Source: Bacteroidota bacterium
Lineage (GTDB): Bacteria > Bacteroidota > Bacteroidia > Cytophagales > Cyclobacteriaceae
Direction: 5' to 3'
Length of the DNA stretch: 64,000 nt
Assembly: GCA_023428695.1 (NCBI GenBank)
Contig: JAEYWY010000031.1
Location: 62,001-126,000, forward strand
Made by a program: the position numbers and the translations under genes. Shown piece by piece: positions 1 through 6,536 of this stretch (position 1 is its first letter; each line of letters starts with the position of its first letter). The notes beneath the pieces are model-generated. The model saw only the letters and a program-made list of their open reading frames with translations. It was not told the DNA's origin and searched no databases.

Positions 1-60
1 AAAGTCCAGCCTTTTTGGCGACCTAACTGCTCCGTGGAGGTTCGAAGCCTTCCCCTACAG
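1..60 (+). ncRNA. tRNA-like unit A (3' end only, cut by window edge)
   Basis: This is the 3' part of the same element seen complete at 133-288 and 350-505. From position 26 (TAACTGCTCC) to 60 it matches them base for base: T-stem GGAGG (36-40), T-loop TTCGAAG (41-47), CCTTC (48-52), acceptor 3' strand CCCTACA (53-59) and G at the discriminator position (60). Upstream, the bases 1-25 differ from the other copies and include the short inverted repeat CCAG/TTGG, probably the end of its own variable-region hairpin. The 5' half lies outside the window, so the array extends to the left by at least one unit. Confidence 0.55.
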
Positions 61-68
61 CAAGACCA

Positions 69-103
69 TTCGAATGTCAGACCTGAGTCGCAGGCAGTTC
101 GAA
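69..103 (+). other. Spacer hairpin between tRNA-like units A and B
   Basis: The sequence between units A and B folds as an outer TTCGAA/TTCGAA pair (69-74 with 98-103) around an inner CCTG/CAGG stem (82-85 with 91-94) and a loop AGTCG. The same inner hairpin and loop recur in the next spacer, while the outer arms change but still pair. A role in processing or separation of the units is inference. Confidence 0.4.
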
Positions 104-132
104 ATTAGAAACAAAATTTTGAAAACTAAGAA

Positions 133-288
133 TGTAGGGTGTTGAAACTGGCAGACAAGCCCTCCGGTCTCGGGGGTGGAGGTCACGGGATAAAACACCA
201 GACGCCTGATCCGAAACAAGCTGAGGCAAGTTCCGGATCAGGACCGGTGTCTAACTGCTCCGTGGAGGTTCGAAGCCTTCCCCTACAG
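133..288 (+). ncRNA. tRNA-like RNA unit B with about 87-nt variable region
   Basis: Seen directly: acceptor TGTAGGG (133-139) pairs perfectly with CCCTACA (281-287), followed by discriminator G288. TG spacer; D-stem TTG/CAA (142-144, 156-158) with a GG-containing D-loop much like tRNA-Leu; anticodon-type stem CCCTC/GGGGG (160-164, 172-176) with 7-nt loop CGGTCTC; T-stem GGAGG/CCTTC with loop TTCGAAG (269-275). Everything fits a tRNA except the 87 nt between anticodon stem and T-stem (177-263), which hold a long hairpin: ACACC/GGTGT, then CCTGATCCG/CGGATCAGG, apex TGAG. The anticodon loop has G, not U, at position 33, and position 60 of the T-loop is G. No CCA is encoded. Total 156 nt. It may be an odd class II tRNA, a tRNA mimic or a decayed tRNA; near-identity with the next unit argues against decay. 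Confidence 0.6.
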
Positions 289-296
289 CAAACCCA

Positions 297-331
297 TTCG
301 GATATAAGACCTGAGTCGCAGGCGTTTCGAA
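297..331 (+). other. Spacer hairpin between tRNA-like units B and C
   Basis: Outer arms TTCGGA (297-302) and TTCGAA (326-331) pair with one G-U; the inner CCTG/CAGG stem (310-313, 319-322) and the loop AGTCG are identical to those of the previous spacer. The flanks of both spacers also share CTTGAAAACTAA-type sequence just before the next unit. Confidence 0.4.
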
Positions 332-349
332 CAACTTGAAAACTAACAA

Positions 350-505
350 TGTAGGGTGTTGAAACTGGCAGACAAGCCCTCCGGTCTCGGGGGTGGAGGT
401 CACGGGATAAAACACCAGACGCCTGATCCGAAACCCAGCTGAGGCTGGTTCCGGATCAGGATGGTGTCTAACTGCTCCGTGGAGGTTCGAAGCCTTCCCC
501 TACAG
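350..505 (+). ncRNA. tRNA-like RNA unit C
   Basis: This unit starts 217 bp after unit B and has the same length and cloverleaf core: TGTAGGG (350-356) pairs with CCCTACA (498-504), discriminator G505, and identical D-arm, anticodon-type arm and T-arm. The bases are identical to unit B up to the apical part of the variable-region hairpin. There the sequences differ (CCAGCTGAGGCTGG here against AAGCTGAGGCAAG in B) but both still close a hairpin with a TGAG apex, and the 9-bp CCTGATCCG/CGGATCAGG stem is unchanged. By chance or not, CCA follows G505 in the DNA. It lies in the same orientation as the other units and presumably in the same transcript, which would end at the terminator at 734-777. 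Confidence 0.6.
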
Positions 506-512
506 CCAAAAA

Positions 513-554
513 TTCAGACTTCGACTCCGGGTTCTGCCGGCGTTCGAGACTGAA
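513..554 (+). other. Spacer hairpin between tRNA-like units C and D
   Basis: TTCAG (513-517) pairs with CTGAA (550-554), TCGA (521-524) with TCGA (544-547), and CCGG (527-530) with CCGG (537-540) around the loop GTTCTG. The sequence differs from the two earlier spacers but the position and overall shape are kept. Confidence 0.35.
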
Positions 555-563
555 GTAAAATGA

Positions 564-697
564 TGTAAGTGCAGAACCCGGTCACCCGGGAGGGAACGTG
601 GAGAGGGAAGAAGATTCTGATCGTCCAGTGTCCGCGCACTGTCGTGATCGAATCTTGCCCTGAGCCGCGGTAGAAGGTTCGAATCCTTCTCTTACAG
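564..697 (+). ncRNA. Divergent tRNA-like RNA unit D
   Basis: The 3' end is a regular T-arm and acceptor: T-stem GAAGG/CCTTC (673-677, 685-689), loop TTCGAAT (678-684), TCTTACA (690-696) and discriminator G697. The acceptor pairs with TGTAAGT (564-570) except for a T-T mismatch at the seventh pair. The interior differs from units B and C: a tight hairpin CCCGG-TCAC-CCGGG (577-590) stands where the D-arm should be, and a long hairpin fills 605-660 (GGG/CCC, AAGATTC/GAATCTT, GATC/GATC, CAGTG/CACTG, loop TCCGCG). No clear anticodon arm was found. It may be a further evolved paralogue or a different RNA that shares only the tRNA-like ends. It is the last unit before the terminator. Confidence 0.5.
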
Positions 698-733
698 CTA
701 GCTCAGTTTAGGTTAATGAGTTATTCAGAGCTG

Positions 734-777
734 CCCATCTTTTTCCCGGCAGATGGCCGGGAAGGATGGGTTTTTTT
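734..777 (+). terminator. Rho-independent terminator closing the tRNA-like array
   Basis: CCCATC...GATGGG and TTCCCGG...CCGGGAA form a long stem around the loop CAGATGG, followed directly by seven T. It lies 36 bp after unit D and upstream of fadD, so it separates the RNA array from the protein genes. Confidence 0.85.
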
Positions 778-847
778 ATTGCCATGCTATTGATTTCAAG
801 CAGAACAATCGTTTGCTTTGGAAAACGACTTTGCGAAATTTGAGATT

Positions 848-2518
848 ATGAATGAGTTTCCGTGGCTGAAAAATTACCCTCAAGGCGTCGACCAAACGAT
901 TAACCTGTACGATTACCCTTCATTACTCGATATGCTCGACGACAACATGAAGAAGTTTGCCGATCGTGTGGCATTCGAGAATATGGGCGCAACGCTCACG
1001 TACAGGCAGGTTGATGAGCTCTCAAAAAACTTCGCGGCATATCTTCAACATCTTGGCCTGAAAAAAGGCGATCGCATCGCGATTCAGATGCCCAATCTTC
1101 TCCAGTTCCCGATTGCATTTTTCGGTGCGCTTCGTGCCGGACTCATCGTTGTAAATACGAATCCACTTTACACGCCCCGGGAAATGGAACATCAATTCCG
1201 CGACGCAGGCGCAACGGCGATCGTAATTGTTGCAAATTTCGCTTCTAACCTCGAAAAGATCATTGGCAATACGTCAATCAAACACGTAATCCTTACCGAA
1301 CTGGGCGATATGCTCGGGACGGTCAAAGGCAAACTCGTGAACTTCGTTGTGAAGAACGTTAAGAAGATGGTCCCACCGTACAGCCTGCCTCAGGCGATAC
1401 GCTTCCGGGATGCACTTCGAAAAGGGGCAGGGTTGCAATACGCCAGACCAGCGTTGAATCTCGAAGACGTTGCCGTGTTACAATATACCGGCGGAACAAC
1501 CGGTGTCTCAAAGGGTGCGCAATTGTCACACGCCAACCTCATTGCACATAATGCGATGATTGTACAGTGGTTCAAACCCTATATGAGTAAGAACCAGAAT
1601 GACATCATCATCACCGCGATTCCGATGTATCATATTTTCGCACTGACCGTGAATGGTTTCCTGATGTTCAGCATGGGCGTGAAAAATGTGCTCATTACAA
1701 ACCCGCGTGATATGCCCGGCTTTGTAAAAGAGTTGAGAAAACATCGGTTCACAATTGTCACCGGTGTCAATACACTGTTCAACGGTCTGCTCAACAATCC
1801 GGATTTCAAAACGCTTGACTTCAGCGGACTTCACGGTGCGGTGGGCGGTGGTATGGCCGTGCAGGATGCAGTAGCGCGTAAGTGGCTGGAAGTAACGGGC
1901 AAACCATTGGTTGAAGGCTATGGGCTAAGCGAAACTTCACCGGTCCTTTGCTGCAACCCGTTGGATGGCACGCACAGGATGGGAACGATTGGGCTTCCAA
2001 TGCCGAGCACTGAAGTTGCGATCTTTGACGATGCCGGTAATATGTTACCGCAGGGTGAAGTAGGTGAAATCTGTGCGCGTGGCCCCCAGGTTATGAAAGG
2101 CTACTGGCAAAAAGATAACGAAGGCGTCTTCTTCCCGGGAGGATGGTTCCGCACCGGCGATATTGGTCGTATGGACGAAGAGGGTTTCTTCAAAATCGTA
2201 GACCGGAAGAAAGACATGATCAAAGTTTCCGGGTTTAATGTTTTCCCGAATGAAATCGAAAACGTTATTGCCGAACATCCGAAGGTACTCGAAGTTGCAG
2301 CGATAGGCGTACCCGATCAAAAATCCGGAGAAGTGATTAAGGTTTTCGTCGTGAAGAAAGATGAATCACTTACCGAAGAGGAGCTTCGTAAATTCTTCCA
2401 TGAAAATCTGACGAATTACAAATGCCCGCGCCACGTTGAATTCAGGAAGGAATTGCCGAAGACGAATGTCGGCAAGATTCTGCGGCGAGCCCTGAAGGAA
2501 GAAACAGCTGCCGCATAG
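848..2518 (+). CDS. fadD: Long-chain fatty acid--CoA ligase (FadD-type)
   Basis: Member of the AMP-binding (ANL) superfamily that activates fatty acids to acyl-CoA via an acyl-adenylate. The P-loop-like motif YTGGTTGVSKGAQLSHANL, the A5 motif GYGLSETSP and the A7/A8 region GWFRTGDIGRMDEEGFF ... VDRKKDMIKVSGFNVFPNE are all present, and the C-terminal catalytic lysine is in TNVGKILRR. The start is taken at ATG 848, giving MNEFPWLKNYP, which lines up with the N-terminus of E. coli FadD. An in-frame TTG at 818 would add ten residues. About 556 residues is the normal family length. A TerB-like gene follows 25 bp downstream and may be co-transcribed. Chain-length preference cannot be read from the sequence. 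Confidence 0.93.
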   Translation: MNEFPWLKNYPQGVDQTINLYDYPSLLDMLDDNMKKFADRVAFENMGATLTYRQVDELSKNFAAYLQHLGLKKGDRIAIQMPNLLQFPIAFFGALRAGLIVVNTNPLYTPREMEHQFRDAGATAIVIVANFASNLEKIIGNTSIKHVILTELGDMLGTVKGKLVNFVVKNVKKMVPPYSLPQAIRFRDALRKGAGLQYARPALNLEDVAVLQYTGGTTGVSKGAQLSHANLIAHNAMIVQWFKPYMSKNQNDIIITAIPMYHIFALTVNGFLMFSMGVKNVLITNPRDMPGFVKELRKHRFTIVTGVNTLFNGLLNNPDFKTLDFSGLHGAVGGGMAVQDAVARKWLEVTGKPLVEGYGLSETSPVLCCNPLDGTHRMGTIGLPMPSTEVAIFDDAGNMLPQGEVGEICARGPQVMKGYWQKDNEGVFFPGGWFRTGDIGRMDEEGFFKIVDRKKDMIKVSGFNVFPNEIENVIAEHPKVLEVAAIGVPDQKSGEVIKVFVVKKDESLTEEELRKFFHENLTNYKCPRHVEFRKELPKTNVGKILRRALKEETAAA

Positions 2519-2543
2519 TATTTACTATTAATAATAACGGTTC

Positions 2544-2975
2544 ATGATCGGTTTTTTTGAACACCAGTATTTATCCTACAAAAAGAACCACATACGCAAC
2601 CTGCTGGCGCTTGCGAAGATTGATGGTCACATGCACGAAAAAGAAGTCGAGCTGTTGTTCAAGATCGGTAAGCGTTATGGATTGAAGGATCGCCAGGTGC
2701 AGGATTTGCTCGACACCGACGAAGTGTTCACGCTGAACGTACCCGACAATCACAATGACAGAATGAATTTGCTTTACGACCTGATTCTGATGGTGTTTGC
2801 CGATGAGGTCGTGGATCCGCATGAAGTGAAATTTTGCGAAGATGCTGTTGAGGAATTTGGCATGCGTCGGGGACTTGTCACCTGGCTGCTTGGAGTGTTC
2901 GAAAAAGGCACGCCACCACCACCTGAAGAGTGGGAGACGATAAAGAAAGAAGCAAAAGAAAAATTCAGCAAATAG
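2544..2975 (+). CDS. TerB-like helical protein
   Basis: A 143-residue all-helical protein that looks like the TerB/TerB-like (tellurite resistance, DjlA-type) fold. The paired acidic segments LLALAKIDGHMHEKEVELL and MVFADEVVDPHEVKFCEDA are the duplicated metal-binding-like repeats typical of that family. There is no signal peptide or membrane segment, so it should be cytosolic. No ter genes flank it. The position just behind fadD suggests shared transcription rather than shared function. The family is commonly linked to envelope stress, but no role can be assigned here. Confidence 0.7.
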   Translation: MIGFFEHQYLSYKKNHIRNLLALAKIDGHMHEKEVELLFKIGKRYGLKDRQVQDLLDTDEVFTLNVPDNHNDRMNLLYDLILMVFADEVVDPHEVKFCEDAVEEFGMRRGLVTWLLGVFEKGTPPPPEEWETIKKEAKEKFSK

Positions 2976-3072
2976 CCTTTACGTTTTGAGGCCTTTTATA
3001 TCACGAAGATATATCTGAGATCGTGACCTCCATATTCACCGCCTTTGTTACAGTAAATGCTGATGATGCGAG

Positions 3073-4467
3073 TTATTGTTGTGTGCCAAAGAGTTGCTCG
3101 AGGCCGTAGAATTTCTCTACGATGATCATCACTGAAAATATTCCCAATACAATCGGGATTACGTATTTGATGATCACGTTTATGTACGATTCCAGGAATG
3201 AACCTTTGTAATTTGGATTGCCCTGAGCAAGTTCCTCGCTAAGATCGGCGGTACCCCAACGGCTGGCTATAAATATCGACATTAAACATCCGCCCAGTGG
3301 AAGACTGATGTCACTGAATAGCTCACTGACAAAATCAAGTGTGCTTTTGTTTTGATAGAAGGGGAGTGCAGAGAAAATGTCAACAGCCCCGAGCGATAAC
3401 ATACTTGGCAAGCCGATGACAAATATCAATAATGCGAGGACCCACGTTATCAGCTTTCGATTCACTTTCATCTTGTCGACGAAGAATGCCACAGGTACCT
3501 CCAGCAGCGATATCGTCGACGTCAATGCGGCAAAGCATAACAGCAAAAAGAACCCTCCGCCGATAATCTTGCCCAGCACGGGGCCCATCGTCTTGAAGAT
3601 ACCTGGCAACACGACAAATACAAGCGCAGGACCTTGTTCGGGCGACTGACCCTGCGAAAACACCAGCGGAAAAATGAGGAGGCCTGCGAGAAACGCGACA
3701 GACATATCCACAAGTGTAATTGACGCTGCGGAGGAAAGTACGTTTTGCTTTCTGTCAAGGTATGAGCCGTATGTGATCAGCGCGCCCATTCCCAGTGACA
3801 ATGAGAAGAATGCCTGACCCATTGCCGAGTACAAAGTAGATAGTCGCAGTTCGGCGAAGTCCGGCAGCAGATAAAACTCTACACCATCCATGGCGTTGGG
3901 CAGGGTAAGACTATATACGATCAATATCAAAAGTATTATCAGCAATGCCGGCATCATGATTCTGCTGGCAGCCTCAATTCCTCCCTGCACGCCTTTCACC
4001 ACGATGAAAGCGGTGATGAACATGAAACAACATGAAAAGATCAGGTTATCCCAGAAGTCGATGACATAACGCCCGAAGAATGCGCCGAAATCAGGTTCGC
4101 TAAGCAGCGATCCGAAAGAAATTTCGAGGAAGTACCCAAATGCCCATCCGGCCACAACGTTGTAAAACGACAGGATCATTATACCACACAGGATTCCAAA
4201 CAATCCCAATAGCCCCCATTTTTTGCCGCCAAGCTTGCGGTAAGAACTGTACGCATCAAGACCAACTTTCCGGCCGATGGCGATTTCGCCAACCATGACG
4301 GGATAACAGAAAAGGAATGTCAGGATCAGGTATATTACCAGGAACACCGCACCACCGTTTTCTCCGGCTTCGTATGGGAATTTCCAGATGTTACCGAGAC
4401 CAACTGCAGATCCTGCCGCAGCAAGGATAAATCCGATCCGGCCGGAGAAATTGCCTCTGTTCGCCAT
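3073..4467 (-). CDS. Sodium-dependent transporter, NSS (SNF) family
   Basis: 464-residue multi-pass inner-membrane protein. The first helix carries the family signature GSAVGLGNIWKFPYEAGENG, which forms part of the Na+/substrate site in LeuT-type symporters. About eleven to twelve hydrophobic helices follow, as in bacterial NSS proteins. Substrates in this family are amino acids or related amines; this one is not predictable. It is transcribed alone, convergent with the terB-like gene, and has a good promoter 32 bp upstream. Confidence 0.92.
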   Translation of the reverse strand: MANRGNFSGRIGFILAAAGSAVGLGNIWKFPYEAGENGGAVFLVIYLILTFLFCYPVMVGEIAIGRKVGLDAYSSYRKLGGKKWGLLGLFGILCGIMILSFYNVVAGWAFGYFLEISFGSLLSEPDFGAFFGRYVIDFWDNLIFSCCFMFITAFIVVKGVQGGIEAASRIMMPALLIILLILIVYSLTLPNAMDGVEFYLLPDFAELRLSTLYSAMGQAFFSLSLGMGALITYGSYLDRKQNVLSSAASITLVDMSVAFLAGLLIFPLVFSQGQSPEQGPALVFVVLPGIFKTMGPVLGKIIGGGFFLLLCFAALTSTISLLEVPVAFFVDKMKVNRKLITWVLALLIFVIGLPSMLSLGAVDIFSALPFYQNKSTLDFVSELFSDISLPLGGCLMSIFIASRWGTADLSEELAQGNPNYKGSFLESYINVIIKYVIPIVLGIFSVMIIVEKFYGLEQLFGTQQ

Positions 4468-4498
4468 GCGCTTCCTTTGGTTGAGATAGAATAAGTTG

Positions 4499-4529
4499 CC
4501 AAAATAGAGCGATTCTTTAAATATTCAAA
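4499..4529 (-). promoter_or_regulatory. Predicted promoter of the NSS transporter gene
   Basis: Read on the minus strand: TTTG (4529-4526), 19 bp, then TATTTTGG (4506-4499). This is a full -33 box and a 7/8 match to the Bacteroidota -7 box TAnnTTTG at the standard spacing, 32 bp ahead of the ATG. Confidence 0.6.
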
Positions 4530-4672
4530 CAACTGTGGGACGGTTGGTCCCGGCATTGCATTTTTCCAGGATGAACCCGCAACATTTTGATGTCAATTCG
4601 CATTTATATAAATATGAACCTTGGGGCGAGCACTTTTTTTTTGAAGTTCGCTTCTGTTAACTTGTTACCTGA

Positions 4673-6124
4673 ATGGAGCGCGACATGGATGAATTTAGAA
4701 AACTCACGACACAGGAGAAGGCACTGCGGATTAACTTATCCAAATCGATTTACGGTTCCTTCGCCGAGATAGGTGCCGGTCAGGAAGTCGCTGCAAATTT
4801 TTTCAAGGTAGGAGGTGCGTCGGGAACCGTTGCGAAAACAATGTCTGCATATGACATGAAGTTCAGCGACGCCATATACGGACATACAGACCGCTACGTC
4901 TGCGAGGAACGTCTGATCAGAATGCTTGACCACGAATACGTCCTCCTCCCCGAACGATTACCCCACCGTATTGAGACGACGCGTTTCTTTGCATTTGCCG
5001 ACACCGTCGAGAGTCTGAACTTCGAAAGAACGAACCAGGGACATGGCTGGATCGGGCTGCGTTTTCAATTGACTCCGAAGAGTGAGCCAAATGACTGTAT
5101 CATCCACGTCAAAATGCATGATACTGATCCGTTGCAACAACAGCTTGCACTCGGCATAGTAGGAGTAAACATGATCTATTCGTGTCTTTTCCTTCGCGAT
5201 CCCGAACAAATATTAATGGGTCTGCTTGATGGCCTGACTATGCGGCGGATCGAAATCGATATGTTCAGGATTTCGGGGCCGGATTTCAAGCATGTCGACA
5301 ATCGGCTTATGGCGCTTAAGTTGGTAAAAAACGGATTCACAAAGGCGGCGATGTTTGGTCCGGATGGTGATGTCAAGCAACCGTCTGACGAACTCTACAA
5401 GAAGAATGTGCTTGTGCTTCGCGGCAGGTTCAGACCGCCCACCCATGTAAACGTTGACATGCTGCTTGCGTCGCGTCGCCACTTTAAGAAGGAACCCGAC
5501 GTTGATAAGAACAAGATCATACTGATAACAGAACTCACGCTTAACGATCTCAGTTCAGACGGCACCATTGACGAAACCGATTTTCTGCATCGCGCGGACA
5601 TCATCTGCTCACTGGGTCAGAATGTGCTGATTTCAAATTATTATGAGTACTACCGACTTGTAGATTACCTTTCAAAAATCACGAGAGGCAAAAAGATTGG
5701 TATCATTCTTGGAATCAACGCGCTTCAGAAAGTTTTCGACGAGAAAGTTTATGAAAACACAAGGGGTGGAATCCTGGAATGTTTTGCGTCGCTTTTTGGT
5801 ACGAACGTAAAGCTGTACATCTATCCTGCGCTTGACAAGGACGGAAAGTCGCTTTGCACACTGCAGAATTTTGAAGTCGATCTGCCTGATCATCTCAGGA
5901 ATCTGTTCCGTTACCTGATGGACAATAACAAGATGGAGGACGTTCGAAACGCCAACATCAAACATCTGCACATCATTTCGGATAACGTTCTCGCTATGAT
6001 ACGCAAAGGTGAAGCAGGGTGGGAGAAGTACGTTCCATTTAAGGTTTCGGAAGCCATCAAGATGCACGGGCTGTTCGATTATCGCGATACGAAAAACACC
6101 GCACAGGTTTCATCTGTGAATTAA
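4673..6124 (+). CDS. Conserved cytosolic protein of unknown function
   Basis: Soluble protein of about 483 residues without signal peptide or membrane helix. The N-terminal block (KLTTQEKALRINLSKSIYG, then SFAEIGAGQEVAANFFKVGG) and the segment FKHVDNRLMALKLVKNGFT look like signatures of a widespread Bacteroidota family. From memory, database names such as nicotinate-nucleotide adenylyltransferase or TonB-dependent receptor are attached to this family, but neither a nucleotidyltransferase HxGH motif nor an outer-membrane barrel is visible, so those names are not supported. ATG 4685 is an alternative start. A DoxX gene follows after one base and is probably co-transcribed. Confidence 0.8.
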   Translation: MERDMDEFRKLTTQEKALRINLSKSIYGSFAEIGAGQEVAANFFKVGGASGTVAKTMSAYDMKFSDAIYGHTDRYVCEERLIRMLDHEYVLLPERLPHRIETTRFFAFADTVESLNFERTNQGHGWIGLRFQLTPKSEPNDCIIHVKMHDTDPLQQQLALGIVGVNMIYSCLFLRDPEQILMGLLDGLTMRRIEIDMFRISGPDFKHVDNRLMALKLVKNGFTKAAMFGPDGDVKQPSDELYKKNVLVLRGRFRPPTHVNVDMLLASRRHFKKEPDVDKNKIILITELTLNDLSSDGTIDETDFLHRADIICSLGQNVLISNYYEYYRLVDYLSKITRGKKIGIILGINALQKVFDEKVYENTRGGILECFASLFGTNVKLYIYPALDKDGKSLCTLQNFEVDLPDHLRNLFRYLMDNNKMEDVRNANIKHLHIISDNVLAMIRKGEAGWEKYVPFKVSEAIKMHGLFDYRDTKNTAQVSSVN

Positions 6125-6125
6125 T

Positions 6126-6536
6126 ATGGTTTCCAAATCTTCAGAAGATATCGGTAAGCTGCTGCTGCGATTGACCTGCGGTGGCCTTGTCTTACCGCAT
6201 GGCGCATTCAAGATATTTGTGGAGATTGAATCAATCAAAGATATGGTTGCTACCGCAGGATTGCCGCCATTTCTCGCTTATGGAACAATCATAGGAGAGG
6301 TTGTGGCGCCGCTGTTTCTGATTGCAGGATGGAAGTCGCGTATAGCCGCCTTGATTATCGCGTTTAATATGCTTGCATCGATTCTGATTGCTCACCGCGA
6401 TATAATGTTCAGCGTAAACAATTTCTGGGGCTGGATGATTGAACTGAACATGTTCATCATGATGACTGGTGTTGCTGCGTTCTTTCTCGGGGCAGGTAAA
6501 TATAGTCTCAGCCGCGGAAAGGGGCGTTGGGATTAA
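6126..6536 (+). CDS. DoxX family membrane protein
   Basis: 136 residues with four hydrophobic helices and the DoxX hallmarks near the N-terminus (LLLRLTCGGLVLPHGAFKIF) and in helix 2-3 (PFLAYGTIIGEVVAPLFLIAG). DoxX-family proteins sit in the inner membrane and are linked to quinone or thiosulfate redox and oxidative stress; the substrate here is unknown. The start ATG follows the stop of the upstream unknown gene by one base, so translation may be coupled. Its 3' end overlaps the convergent AGCS gene by four bases through a shared TTAA stop. Confidence 0.85.
   Translation: MVSKSSEDIGKLLLRLTCGGLVLPHGAFKIFVEIESIKDMVATAGLPPFLAYGTIIGEVVAPLFLIAGWKSRIAALIIAFNMLASILIAHRDIMFSVNNFWGWMIELNMFIMMTGVAAFFLGAGKYSLSRGKGRWD

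Noticed and set aside
69..103. T-box or riboswitch leader upstream of each tRNA-like unit
   Set aside because: No T-box NGGN bulge or specifier layout, and no coding gene is directly downstream.
133..288. tRNA with a group I or protein-spliced intron in the anticodon loop
   Set aside because: The anticodon-type stem is closed before the extra sequence, which lies in the variable-region position; the insertion is too short for a group I intron.
133..288. tRNA on the minus strand (TTCGAA is a palindrome)
   Set aside because: On the minus strand the T-arm would stand at the 5' end; only the plus strand gives a cloverleaf order.
139..339. 66-codon open frame through the array
   Set aside because: It overlaps unit B and its spacer, and it resembles no family; the repeats explain it.
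1..700. Integron-like attC array, because units repeat with palindromes and GTCTAAC/ACCTAAC matches the RYYYAAC core
   Set aside because: No partner GTTRRRY core at the other end of each palindrome, no cassette genes between the units and no integrase in view. The tRNA pairing explains the sequence better.
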